A DNA stretch of 64,000 nt from Vibrio spartinae (GTDB taxonomy: Bacteria; Pseudomonadota; Gammaproteobacteria; Enterobacterales; Vibrionaceae): NCBI RefSeq assembly GCF_024347135.1, contig NZ_AP024908.1, positions 558,001 through 622,000 on the forward strand. The letters are read 5' to 3'. Positions 18,902 to 27,648 of the stretch are shown here, piece after piece (within the stretch, counting starts at the first letter, position 1; each line of letters opens with the position of its first letter). The position numbers were made by a program, and so were the translations under genes. The notes under the pieces are model-generated. The model saw nothing but the letters and a program-made list of their open reading frames with translations. It ran no database searches and had not been told where the DNA came from.

Positions 18902-18919
18902 ACAAAGTTACGATAGACA
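18892..18919. repeat. 15-bp tandem duplication across a LysR stop codon
   Basis: GTTACGATAGACA occurs at 18892-18904 and again at 18907-18919 (period 15, 13 of 13 identical). The first copy contains the TAG stop of the LysR gene; the second re-creates the same last codons out of use. Confidence 0.9.
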
Positions 18920-18964
18920 GACGCTTGGTCTGGAACCATAGCAGAGTCAGCGTTTGGTTTAATA

Positions 18965-20599
18965 TTAGGTATTGCCATTTGCCATTGTGACAATCCGTTT
19001 CAGCGTTTGTCTGAGGAGCTTCGGAATACAGACGACACCGCGTTGTTCACAATAAGAAACAATCGCGAGGGCTAAATCAGGTTTTGCATATTTCTTGAGT
19101 ACCCGAATGACCACTTTCTTGGCGGGAATCGGGTGGTCGTGTGGGATTTTAAGCATATCTTTAAAGAAAAACTCGAAGCCGTGATTATATAAGAAGTGTT
19201 CGATATCGCGGTCCGGGAGTTCGGTCAGACGGTGTAAGAGCTGATCATGTTCCAGTAATGCGTGAACGGTTGCCGCATATTTCTTGCCGGCTGAATCTCC
19301 GTCAGTGACAACATGCCAATCGATGCCGAATGCTTTGGCAACTTTAATTAATGACTTGAGTCCGGATTGCGCAAATTCGATGATCTGTATCCCTTCAGCC
19401 ATCAAATCATAACCACACTGGCGAGCCAGTTCACTAAACAGCCAGACCTCGGTTTCACCTTCGACCAATAACCAGCAGCGGGCGAATAAGGCACTGGAGC
19501 GATGAAAGCGAATGTGAAAACCGATACGACGCAGGTCGTCCTGAGATAACATTTTATCCGGGACAGACATCGCTTTGGTCCGGTCTGTCATTCTGACCAG
19601 TCGTCTGATTGAATAAAGGGGCACGGCCGCAAGCAACTCCCCACTGTTCGTCGTGAGAATCTTTTGCATTGGTAGCAATTGTAAAATCGTCCAGGCCCGT
19701 GCCAAATGCGTCGGGTGCAATCGGCCTTCCGGATCTTCAATAATGAGAATCGGTCGGGCACATCGGCGGAGATCGGTCGGGCCTTTGGCTTGTAGATAAG
19801 CATTCAGTAAGCGCATCAACAACAACCGACTCTGACGGTTTTTGGTTTCTTCAATATATTGAATGAAAGTTTTTTCTGATGCGGGTGAGGCATACACCAG
19901 ACTGGTTCTCTCAAACCTCGGCTTCTTTTTACTCCGGCTTTTGAATGAGAAGTAGTGTTCAACCAATGAATTCATTGAATTGAGGCTACTTTTGATCTCC
20001 CCTTTATTCACGTGTCCGGGGGTTGCCAGCAACCGACGACAGGTATTGTCGATTCTTTTCTCTATTCTGGCATTCTTACTGTGATTGTTGCCATTGGTTG
20101 AGACTTCGACATGTCGCGAATCTCTGAGACGCAGGACGGGATGAAGACTGCTTAACTCTTGGGCGAGTTTTTCTGAATGGTGTAGCCTGAGCGGTTCGCC
20201 ATCCTGATCAAGAAAGTGATGGATGGTTGTAATTCGATCATGTTCTCTGGTACCACTGATCCGATAAATGATCCGGCTGAATCCCCGGGGTGCAGGTTGC
20301 CAGATTGGCTTAAGTTTACGATATCGTCCGGATTTCGGCTCATATTTCTCGGTGGTGATAAAACAGAGCACAATTTGCAGATGTTGAGTCTGTGGTTGAG
20401 AAACCGCGTAATTGACATGAAAGTCCTGAAGCGAAAAATGATACAGACTACCGTCAGGTGGAAGGGCAATACTGAGTGCGTCCAGCAGGGAAGACTTTCC
20501 CCAAGTGTTTTCTCCGATTAAAGTGGTGAGCGCTTCTAAACTCAGTGATAAACGACGGATTCCTCGGAAGCCGGATATTTCGACTCGCTCTAAATGCAT
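18965..20599 (-). CDS. ybjD: OLD-family ATP-dependent nuclease YbjD
   Basis: 544 residues from ATG 20599 (GGGAAG upstream; the start LERVEISGFRGIRRLSL matches YbjD). The N-terminal SMC-like ATPase has Walker A GENTWGKSS and a signature/Walker B region near IIEDPEGRLHPTHLA. The C-terminal TOPRIM domain has LLVEGETEVWLF and VTDGDSAGKKY, whose acidic residues bind metal. OLD proteins are ATP-driven nucleases; the housekeeping role of YbjD is not established. It stands alone, with no GajB-type UvrD partner, so a Gabija system is not supported. Confidence 0.92.
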   Translation of the reverse strand: MHLERVEISGFRGIRRLSLSLEALTTLIGENTWGKSSLLDALSIALPPDGSLYHFSLQDFHVNYAVSQPQTQHLQIVLCFITTEKYEPKSGRYRKLKPIWQPAPRGFSRIIYRISGTREHDRITTIHHFLDQDGEPLRLHHSEKLAQELSSLHPVLRLRDSRHVEVSTNGNNHSKNARIEKRIDNTCRRLLATPGHVNKGEIKSSLNSMNSLVEHYFSFKSRSKKKPRFERTSLVYASPASEKTFIQYIEETKNRQSRLLLMRLLNAYLQAKGPTDLRRCARPILIIEDPEGRLHPTHLARAWTILQLLPMQKILTTNSGELLAAVPLYSIRRLVRMTDRTKAMSVPDKMLSQDDLRRIGFHIRFHRSSALFARCWLLVEGETEVWLFSELARQCGYDLMAEGIQIIEFAQSGLKSLIKVAKAFGIDWHVVTDGDSAGKKYAATVHALLEHDQLLHRLTELPDRDIEHFLYNHGFEFFFKDMLKIPHDHPIPAKKVVIRVLKKYAKPDLALAIVSYCEQRGVVCIPKLLRQTLKRIVTMANGNT

Positions 20600-20769
20600 A
20601 GGCATCTTCCCAGAGAGATAGCTCTTCGTGTAAGAATAATATAAAAAGCCAGGCATACGAGTTACTTACATCACAGATGATGAATATTGGTGGTGTGGCT
20701 GCTTGAGAGACAAAAAAAGTTTGAACTCTATTTCACAAACAGAGATGAATCTGTCATGCTTTTCTATCC

Positions 20770-22524
20770 ATGATACAAAGGGAAATGCTTGAATCTATGC
20801 ATCACCATCACCAGCCACTGTCCATCACGATTGCACACTTAAACGACACCCACTCATACTTTGAGCCTTCATCATTGCAGCTTGAAATGACCGTGCATCA
20901 GGATGAAATTTCACCATATGTCAGTGCGGGGGGATTCGCCCGCATTGCAACTCGCGTCAGTCAGTTGAAAGATGAGGCCCAAAGCCGTGACCGTCCTTTT
21001 TTACTACTGCATGGCGGAGACTGTTTTCAGGGAACCTTATATTTCTCCCTGTTTAAAGGGGAAGCGAATGCCACTTTGTTGAATGCATTGGGGGTAGACG
21101 CGATGGTGTTGGGGAATCATGAGCTGGATTTAGGCAATGAACCTGTCGCTCGGTTTGTGCGAAATATTAATTTTCCGCTTTTAGCGGGCAACTGGGATCT
21201 GAGTCAGGAACGACCAGACAAACCATATCGGTTGTCTGATCAAACCAATGTGTACCGATATAATGTTCAGCAGCAAACAGCCCAATGGTTGGTGCGGGAA
21301 TATGAGCAAGATGCTGTGGCGATCTTCGGGCTTTCGCTGGATCGGATGGATGATATTTCAAATCCGGATGCCGATACGCCGTTTGTCGCTGCACTGGCGG
21401 TTGCTCGTCGGACAGTGGAGGCAATCCGGCACAGTGGTATCAATAAGATTATTTTACTGAGTCATCTTGGGTATGAAATGGACAAACAGCTTGCCGAAGC
21501 GGTCAGCGGCATCAGTTTGATTATTGGCGGGCATAGCCATATTTTACAAGGTGACTTTGCGGATATTGGACTGGAAGCGGCCGATCCGTACGGGATCAAA
21601 GTGGGAGACACCCATATCGTGCAGGCCGGATGCCATGCGTTGGCGTTGGGGCACTGTCATATTGACTTTGATGCCGCAGGCAACGTGGTGCGTTTTCAGG
21701 GCAAGAATGAGCTGTTAATTGGTCGGCGTTTGTTTGTCGATGCGGCCAGACAGTCCCTTGGCAGTGACTGGCGGCATCAACATGCCTGTGATTATCTGGA
21801 ACAACATCCCATGGTGTGTGTTTGCCGCAAAGATCCTCAGATTCAAGATATATTGAATCGTCATTACCTGCCGGTGGTGCGTCAACAGCAAACCAAAGCA
21901 GTGATTCGTCTGACACAACCTTTATTCCACACTCGGATCCCCGGAGAAAATGGCGGAAGTGAAATCGCACCGTTGGTCGCCCGGTCATTTCATTATGCGA
22001 TGTCTAAGCGAGGGCATCCGGTTCAGTTTGCGGTACATAATGCCGGGGGCGTGCGTTGCTCTTTGTCAAGTGGTGTACTGACGGTTGCCGATATTGCCGG
22101 TCAATTATTGCCATTTGCCATTCCGATCGGCGTGTATTATGTCACCGGCACGACTCTCAGACGTTTACTGGCCGGTGCGATTGACAATGCGTTAGGCTAT
22201 CGGGCAGAGAGTACCGGTACGGGAAGTTATCCTTATTGCCATGGTCTCGACTTTCACTATCAGGCCGACATGCCGGCAGAAGAGCGGATTCAGGCCTTGA
22301 AGATTTATCAAAATGGTCACTGGACATCTGTTGATGATTCAACAGTTTATTGTGGAACATCATCGGCCTATACGATGAAAGGAAAAGAAGGTTATGAAGC
22401 CATCCTTGGTATGGTTCGCCCCGGTATTGTTTCGAATATCTCAATGGCCGATGCTTTGATTGAGATGTTTAAGGATAAACCTGAATGGCTTGAAACATCT
22501 GTCGAAGCACAATTTATCAGCTAA
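20770..22524 (+). CDS. 5'-nucleotidase / metallophosphatase (UshA family), apparently not exported
   Basis: 584 residues. The N-terminal calcineurin-like dimetal phosphatase carries HLNDTHSYFEP, HGGDCFQGT, GNHELDLG, SHLGYEMD and GGHSHI. The C-terminal 5'-nucleotidase substrate domain has HNAGGVRCSL and the aromatic segment near YTMKGKEGYEAI. UshA relatives normally have a signal peptide; this one begins with a short hydrophilic leader containing MHHHHQ and no hydrophobic core, so it is probably cytoplasmic. The start could be 20770, 20785 or 20806. No operon partner. Confidence 0.9.
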   Translation: MIQREMLESMHHHHQPLSITIAHLNDTHSYFEPSSLQLEMTVHQDEISPYVSAGGFARIATRVSQLKDEAQSRDRPFLLLHGGDCFQGTLYFSLFKGEANATLLNALGVDAMVLGNHELDLGNEPVARFVRNINFPLLAGNWDLSQERPDKPYRLSDQTNVYRYNVQQQTAQWLVREYEQDAVAIFGLSLDRMDDISNPDADTPFVAALAVARRTVEAIRHSGINKIILLSHLGYEMDKQLAEAVSGISLIIGGHSHILQGDFADIGLEAADPYGIKVGDTHIVQAGCHALALGHCHIDFDAAGNVVRFQGKNELLIGRRLFVDAARQSLGSDWRHQHACDYLEQHPMVCVCRKDPQIQDILNRHYLPVVRQQQTKAVIRLTQPLFHTRIPGENGGSEIAPLVARSFHYAMSKRGHPVQFAVHNAGGVRCSLSSGVLTVADIAGQLLPFAIPIGVYYVTGTTLRRLLAGAIDNALGYRAESTGTGSYPYCHGLDFHYQADMPAEERIQALKIYQNGHWTSVDDSTVYCGTSSAYTMKGKEGYEAILGMVRPGIVSNISMADALIEMFKDKPEWLETSVEAQFIS

Positions 22525-22613
22525 TTTTACCCGCTTCATGTACTGAACATCATTATGGCATTGTCTTTGCTTGTTTGATGATGTTGAAATAACCTCATCG
22601 GTGAGGAGGGAAT

Positions 22614-22709
22614 ATGCGGCATAAAGATTGGTTTGATGCGCTGGTGGTTGTCAGTTGGATAAGTATCTGGTCATTACTGGTTTATTTTCTACCCTATTCG
22701 GTTGTTTAA
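22614..22709 (+). CDS. Small membrane protein, 31 residues
   Basis: ATG at 22614 is preceded by a very strong ribosome-binding site (GAGGAGGG, 4 bases spacing) and the gene is closed by its own hairpin terminator at 22743-22776. The product starts MRHKDWFD, then has a single hydrophobic helix of about 20 residues rich in Val, Trp, Ile and Leu and ends with PYSVV. I do not recognise a family. The ribosome-binding site, helix and terminator together make it a credible microprotein gene. Confidence 0.7.
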   Translation: MRHKDWFDALVVVSWISIWSLLVYFLPYSVV

Positions 22710-22742
22710 ATCAGTTGGTCTTTCACATGGATAAATGCTATT

Positions 22743-22776
22743 AAGCAGCTATTGAAATTGAAAATAGCTGCTTTTA
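22743..22776 (+). terminator. Terminator of the 31-residue microprotein gene
   Basis: 11-bp stem AAGCAGCTATT / AATAGCTGCTT with a 9-nt loop and a short T run. The following 22777-23018 shows no gene. Confidence 0.82.
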
Positions 22777-23018
22777 ATATTGCGCTGCCTGTTCTGATAA
22801 ATGAAGCTTGGTTATTTTCCTGTCAGCTCGTCGTCGTATTGTTAAAATAACCGTTTACAGGTTTGGAATCGATATCTCATTTTGGTTAGTATTCTGCAAA
22901 ATCTCCGAAAAAAACATCCAGAAATAGTCAATATCCCATCAATTCCGCTTGCCTAAATAAGTGAGCGCTTTAAGATCGGTGCGTTGTTTTTCATATCTTT
23001 GCTAGGTATATAATCATA

Positions 23019-24371
23019 ATGACTACACAAAAAATAAGTGAATCTATCTCGGTTATTTCTAAGGCCGGTTTTTTTCTCGGTGCAGTAATAACACTGATAT
23101 ATTGCTCAATGATTGGGTTCTATCCTCAAGGCCTTACATTAGGTGACGGGGCATTCATTGGTTTCGTATTTCTCTCGTTCGGATTCTTAGCCACATTATT
23201 CATCTTTTTGTTTTCGATCTCGTCTTTATCGCTGGTCAATGTACTGATTTTTCTGTTTCGGTTGCCATCGTTTATCTTTAAAACGTTGTCGATGACCAAG
23301 AAAGAGAAACATTTGCGTGGCATGGTGTTTGGCGGGATGCTCAAAAACTTTATCAAAGACCATCATATCGGTTCGATCTCTTTCTTAGGATTGGTTTGGT
23401 TGGTTCCGCTGATTTATATTATTTGTCAGTATGCGACGGTCAGAGATTCAGACTGGTTTGCAACCCTCCTCATGTTTACACCGCTGTTGTATTGTGGCAT
23501 CGCCTGTAAGATGTATCTCAATCATAAAGAGAAGAATATTTTCAATAGTCTGGTGACACTATTTATTTTATTAACACCTTTTATGGTGGTGCCCGGATTA
23601 TTTAAATATACCTTATATACCGCGATGGAGAATATTGGTGTCAGGGATAGCCATGTCTCACTTTATATCAACAATCAGTATGTTCCAGTTGTGAATGATA
23701 TTATCAATAAAAATGAGTTGAGTGACTATCAAGTGACCAAGGTTGATGGCAATTTCAGTCAAATTGATAATGTTGATGTCATTTTCACCGGGGCAGGGAA
23801 CCGAAGCCTTTTGAAACTGGCGGATAAACGAGTGTCGGTCAACTTTGTGTTACCGTCGGATGCCTTTTATACAGAAAAATCCTATTTGAATCACGACTTG
23901 AATCGTCTTATTGCAGCTATTCAAGCGAATAGCTCGGATGCGTTCCAACACAATAAAGTTTCGTTTGATTATCATCACATGGTGTTGAATTTTGGTTCGT
24001 ATGGCTATTTTAAAGTCGGAGAGTATACCGTTTCACCTCGGTTTGAAACCGCGATTACGTCGACCCTGAACCCATTATTTGATGTACTTTCACAGTATCC
24101 GGAACAGATTCAATCTCTGGAAGTGATCGGATTATCCAGTCAGGAATGGAAAGGCTCAAGGGATAATCTGGATGCTTACAAGTATAACTATGATCTGTCT
24201 GTGAAAAGAGCGTTAGCGGTGTCTAATGTCTTGTTTGAAAGTGAGATGTTACAGCCATACGGACAGTGGTTGAGTGATAAGCTGGTGATTCGCGGAGAGC
24301 TATCTCAACAAGATGGTCGGGATAAAAAATCAGACCGGAGAGTGATTATCAAATTGAACTTGAAACAGTAA
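23019..24371 (+). CDS. Multi-pass membrane protein with OmpA-like C-terminal domain
   Basis: 450 residues, family not recognised. The N-terminal ~205 residues hold about six hydrophobic helices (approx. 17-38, 46-72, 74-92, 120-140, 150-166, 180-205). A ~245-residue soluble part follows, presumably periplasmic. Its last ~100 residues resemble an OmpA/MotB peptidoglycan-binding fold: a YNYDLSVKRALAVSNVL helix and a final DKKSDRRVIIKL, similar to the NRRVEI ending of OmpA domains. The layout suggests an inner-membrane protein reaching the cell wall. No MotA or ZorA-like partner is adjacent. It is monocistronic and ends at a shared terminator. Confidence 0.8.
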   Translation: MTTQKISESISVISKAGFFLGAVITLIYCSMIGFYPQGLTLGDGAFIGFVFLSFGFLATLFIFLFSISSLSLVNVLIFLFRLPSFIFKTLSMTKKEKHLRGMVFGGMLKNFIKDHHIGSISFLGLVWLVPLIYIICQYATVRDSDWFATLLMFTPLLYCGIACKMYLNHKEKNIFNSLVTLFILLTPFMVVPGLFKYTLYTAMENIGVRDSHVSLYINNQYVPVVNDIINKNELSDYQVTKVDGNFSQIDNVDVIFTGAGNRSLLKLADKRVSVNFVLPSDAFYTEKSYLNHDLNRLIAAIQANSSDAFQHNKVSFDYHHMVLNFGSYGYFKVGEYTVSPRFETAITSTLNPLFDVLSQYPEQIQSLEVIGLSSQEWKGSRDNLDAYKYNYDLSVKRALAVSNVLFESEMLQPYGQWLSDKLVIRGELSQQDGRDKKSDRRVIIKLNLKQ

Positions 24372-24372
24372 C

Positions 24373-24402
24373 GTTGTATCAAGAAAAGTTGTATTAGTAA
24401 AA
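24373..24402. repeat. 15-bp degenerate tandem duplication after a stop codon
   Basis: GTTGTATCAAGAAAA is followed by GTTGTATTAGTAAAA (12 of 15 identical), starting two bases after the OmpA-like gene's stop. Confidence 0.7.
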
Positions 24403-24434
24403 AAACCGGCGTCAGAGACTGGCACCGGTTTTTT
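24399..24434. terminator. Bidirectional terminator between convergent genes
   Basis: AAAAACCGG / CCGGTTTTTT stem with A- and T-tracts on either side serves the plus-strand OmpA-like gene and the minus-strand yjdM. Confidence 0.88.
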
Positions 24435-24463
24435 ATTGCATCAAGATTTATATCAAGTCGGCT

Positions 24464-25030
24464 TTATTTTTTACGGGTATATTCAGCAATAATATACATC
24501 GACTGACCGTTTGCTTTTCCTGAAACCAGCTTCGGATCATCGCTCAGGCTGATGCCACGAACAACCGTTCCTTGCTTAATGACTTGGGAAGAGCCTTTAA
24601 TCGGTAAGTCTTTAATAATAGTGACGTCGTCACCTTTCTTAAGCTCAACACCGTTGACGTCGCGAGGTTTCTCAGCATCATCATCCATGCCGATCATTGC
24701 CCAGTTGGCAACATCTTCTTCCAGATACATCATATCCAGCAAATCATGAGCCCAAGCTTCAGATTCTGATAAATGCTTCAGTTGACGCCATGCGACGACT
24801 TGAACGACCGGCGTTTGATTCCACATACTGTCGTTCAGACAACGCCAGTGGTTCGCATCAGCCGTTTCCGGGTTTTCAATTTGACTCTTACAGGTGTCAC
24901 AGAGCATCACTGCATGATCGACTGTAATTTGTGTATGAGGTGCAACAACAAATGGTTGAAGCTGAGCGGTAGACGAACAAAGTTCACATTTTGATTCACA
25001 ACGTTCAAGCAGCGCTGATTCTGTTGCCAT
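24464..25030 (-). CDS. yjdM: Zinc-ribbon protein YjdM (PhnA family)
   Basis: 188 residues from ATG 25030 (AGGAG nine bases upstream; the open frame continues to 25072 without merit). An N-terminal zinc ribbon with CELC and CDTC pairs precedes a C-terminal PhnA SH3-like domain (DVNGVELKKGDDVTIIKDLPIKGS). Historically named for alkylphosphonate use, but it is not phosphonoacetate hydrolase and its true role is unresolved. Monocistronic. Confidence 0.92.
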   Translation of the reverse strand: MATESALLERCESKCELCSSTAQLQPFVVAPHTQITVDHAVMLCDTCKSQIENPETADANHWRCLNDSMWNQTPVVQVVAWRQLKHLSESEAWAHDLLDMMYLEEDVANWAMIGMDDDAEKPRDVNGVELKKGDDVTIIKDLPIKGSSQVIKQGTVVRGISLSDDPKLVSGKANGQSMYIIAEYTRKK

Positions 25031-25273
25031 ATGATTGGACTCCTGTAAAAAGAATAAGGGCGTATTATCCACGTCGTGGCAACAATTTAAAGTTTTTTAT
25101 CCATTAAGATGATGTTTCAGCAACAATGAATAAGGAGAGGAAACCATATCAATGAGATACCAACGCTCATCCATATGAATATCGTTTGCTGGCGTCAGCT
25201 ATGCTTGTCATGCTATTTTCTGAGCGGAAAACTTCGGCTCACTCACCTCTGTTCGATTTGTGAAAGGTAGATT

Positions 25274-25696
25274 ATGCGTATCTGGAAAAGACCGATTGAT
25301 ATTGATTTATTGAATCAAACTTCAGTCAACACCATGATGGAACATCTGAATATTGTTTATACAGAAGTTACCGATTCAACGATATCGGCAACGATGCCGG
25401 TTTGTCATTTTACCCATCAGCCATTAGGGATGTTGCATGGCGGAGCTTCAGTTGTGCTTGCAGAAACATTAGGCTCGGTTGCGGCAAACTGTTGTGTTGA
25501 TGAAAATGCTTATTGTGTTGGGTTGGATATTAATGCCAATCATATCCGAGCGGTCAGAAGCGGTACGGTTACAGGGGTTGCCCAACCGATGCATCTCGGT
25601 GTGTCGACACAAGTATGGCAGATCAATATTCATGATGAGCGGGATCGATTAGTGTGTACCAGTCGTTTGACCATTGCCGTCAAAAATAAAAAATAA
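25274..25696 (+). CDS. Hotdog-fold acyl-CoA thioesterase (YdiI/MenI-EntH family)
   Basis: 140 residues, the family length. The signature QPLGMLHGGASVVLAETLGS contains the catalytic Glu of the 4HBT-type YdiI/YbdB group. Hydrolyses aromatic or other acyl-CoAs; the paralogues act in menaquinone synthesis (1,4-dihydroxy-2-naphthoyl-CoA) or proof-read enterobactin synthesis. No men or ent genes are near, so the choice is open. It is followed by sgrR on the same strand after 89 bp. Confidence 0.9.
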   Translation: MRIWKRPIDIDLLNQTSVNTMMEHLNIVYTEVTDSTISATMPVCHFTHQPLGMLHGGASVVLAETLGSVAANCCVDENAYCVGLDINANHIRAVRSGTVTGVAQPMHLGVSTQVWQINIHDERDRLVCTSRLTIAVKNKK

Positions 25697-25722
25697 CAAT
25701 AATATGCGGACTAAGTTTGCAG

Positions 25723-25785
25723 AAAAGGGGAAAATAGGAAACTATAGAGCTATGGATAATATCATCAATTTCCCCCTTTATTTTT
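25723..25785 (+). promoter_or_regulatory. Long-range inverted repeat in the sgrR leader
   Basis: AAAAGGGGAAA (from 25723) is complementary to TTTCCCCCTTTA (from 25769) apart from one extra C. The right arm ends 6 bases before the sgrR ATG, where a ribosome-binding site would be expected; none is visible. The stem with its TATTTTT tail could be a leader structure or attenuator. Confidence 0.4.
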
Positions 25786-27477
25786 ATGAGTAGTCCAAGA
25801 TTACGTGTCCAGTTTGAAACCTTATTCGAACACTTTGACGGTCAAAATATGGAAGTCCATCTGGAAGATGTGACGGATATACTGTTTTGTACGCGCCGTA
25901 ATGCCCGTATTGTCTTGAATAAGATGGAAGAAGAAGGCTGGATCGAATGGCATCCGGCAGCTGGTCGGGGCAAATTATCACACCTGATTTTTAAACGCAG
26001 CCGGAATGATGTCAGTGAAAATCTGGCGCGGCGATACCTTGAAGAAGGGAAGTTCGGACAGGCGTTCTCCGTACTGGATCAGAATGCTGATAAACTGACC
26101 CAAGTCATCCAAAATTATCTTGGCATCCAGCATCAGCAGGGACGCCAAGTTGTTCGCCTGCCTTACTATCGCCCGTTATCAATGCTCAATCCTCGCAAAC
26201 CGATGCGGCGTTCTGAACAGCACATTGCCCGGCAAGTTTTTAGTGGTCTCACTACCTTCGATGAGAATGAAATGCTTCAGCCCGATTTGGCGCATAGCTG
26301 GCAGAGTCTGTCTGCAAACCATTGGCGGTTTTATTTACGCCCCGGTGTCCGATTCCATAATGGTCAATTGCTGACATCAGCGTTGGTCGTTGACAGTCTT
26401 TGTGAGTTGCAGCATTTCAGGTTGTTCCATCATATTGAGGAGGTCTCATCACCGGGAGATTGGGTGATTGATATTCATCTGAGTAAACCCGATTTTCATT
26501 TACCGACTTTATTAGCTGAAACGTGTGCAAGAATTGTGAGTCCCAACGTTCAGCAAGAGAACGAGTTTGATATTATGCCGGTTGGTACCGGACCATTCAA
26601 AGTGGTGATTAATGATGATAAACGACTCATTCTGGAAGCATTTGATAGTTATTTCGGTTATCGTCCGCTGTTAGATCAGATTGAAGTCTGTGTCATTGAT
26701 GAAGCGGACTCTTCTTTGGTATTTCCAACCCTGAATACACCACTCAAACTGAGACGAGGCGCGTCTCGTGAAGATGTTGATTTGGATCCGGGATGTATTT
26801 ACCTACAATTGAACCGTAGAAACGGGATTGCCTGTGATCGTGTGTGGGCTGAATACCTGAGTAGTAAACTGAGCGCACTGAGTCTGTTTAGTCTCTTGCC
26901 GGAAGAAACCGTTGTGACGTGGGGAATGTTACCGGCCCACGGGTTGAAACCCGGATGGTATCACCATCGTCCCTGTCGCCAAATGATTCTCCCTGCGATA
27001 ACGCGTCCGGTTCGGATCGCCTATCATGCCAAGCATCCGATGTTTCCTCATTTGGTTGACGTGATTCAGACTTTATTGACGCAAGATGGTATTCAGGTTG
27101 AACTGAGTACGTATGAACATGCGGTGGATGTAACCCAAGAGATTGATATCTGGATAAAAGCAATGGGCATATCAAACCATCGCGATGATGCACTGGCGGG
27201 ATGGCTTTTGGATTACTCTCATGTTAGTCATACCAGTCAGCCAGAGGATTTTGCCGGTTGGCAGCAGTTGATTGATTGCTGGCGGACTGAGCCTGAACAG
27301 CCATTTCCTGCCAGAGACATCGGCAAGTCTTTGATTGAAAAATATCAAATAGTGCCACTGTTTCACAGTTGGTTTGGCATCAGTCACGACCAGTGTGGTG
27401 CATTGCAAAACGCCAAATGTAATGCTCTGGGATGGTTTGATTTTGGTCGGGTATGGGTCAAACCGGAGCTGGATTGA
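25786..27477 (+). CDS. sgrR: SgrR-family transcriptional regulator
   Basis: 563 residues. An N-terminal winged HTH (residues ~1-110, LRVQFETLFEHFDGQ, LFCTRRNARIVLNKMEEEGWIEW) is followed by an SBP_bac_5-type solute-binding domain (PYYRPLSMLNPRKPMRRSEQ, RFHNGQLLTSALVVDSL), the fusion that defines SgrR. In enterics SgrR senses glucose-phosphate stress and activates the divergent sRNA gene sgrS. Here the upstream gene is a co-directional thioesterase, so that arrangement is absent. The start aligns with E. coli SgrR despite lacking an obvious ribosome-binding site. Confidence 0.9.
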   Translation: MSSPRLRVQFETLFEHFDGQNMEVHLEDVTDILFCTRRNARIVLNKMEEEGWIEWHPAAGRGKLSHLIFKRSRNDVSENLARRYLEEGKFGQAFSVLDQNADKLTQVIQNYLGIQHQQGRQVVRLPYYRPLSMLNPRKPMRRSEQHIARQVFSGLTTFDENEMLQPDLAHSWQSLSANHWRFYLRPGVRFHNGQLLTSALVVDSLCELQHFRLFHHIEEVSSPGDWVIDIHLSKPDFHLPTLLAETCARIVSPNVQQENEFDIMPVGTGPFKVVINDDKRLILEAFDSYFGYRPLLDQIEVCVIDEADSSLVFPTLNTPLKLRRGASREDVDLDPGCIYLQLNRRNGIACDRVWAEYLSSKLSALSLFSLLPEETVVTWGMLPAHGLKPGWYHHRPCRQMILPAITRPVRIAYHAKHPMFPHLVDVIQTLLTQDGIQVELSTYEHAVDVTQEIDIWIKAMGISNHRDDALAGWLLDYSHVSHTSQPEDFAGWQQLIDCWRTEPEQPFPARDIGKSLIEKYQIVPLFHSWFGISHDQCGALQNAKCNALGWFDFGRVWVKPELD

Positions 27478-27520
27478 GCCCGAGTGGGGTTCATGATGTT
27501 TCATCAACTCGCTTGAATAA

Positions 27521-27615
27521 ATATGGTTTTAAAGCATATGGTTTTTAAAGTACATAGTTTTTAAAGTATATGGGTTTTTAAAGTATATAGTTTTTAAAGT
27601 ATATGGTTTTTAACC
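27521..27615. repeat. 16-bp tandem repeat, six units, upstream of a LysR gene
   Basis: Six head-to-tail copies of an ATATGGTTTTTAAAGT-like unit (15-17 bp each; boundaries at 27521, 27536, 27552, 27568, 27585, 27601). The last ends 33 bp before the LysR start codon, within its promoter or leader. The unit is not a multiple of three and no ORF runs through it. Confidence 0.93.
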
Positions 27616-27648
27616 AGCGTTTAAGAAAATAGCTTAAGGATACTGATT

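Noticed and set aside
18965..20599. Gabija or other OLD-nuclease phage defence system
   Set aside because: The protein is a stand-alone YbjD with the typical housekeeping start and length, and no helicase (GajB) or reverse transcriptase partner is adjacent.
27521..27615. CRISPR array
   Set aside because: Units are contiguous 16-mers with no unique spacers, and no cas genes are in the window.
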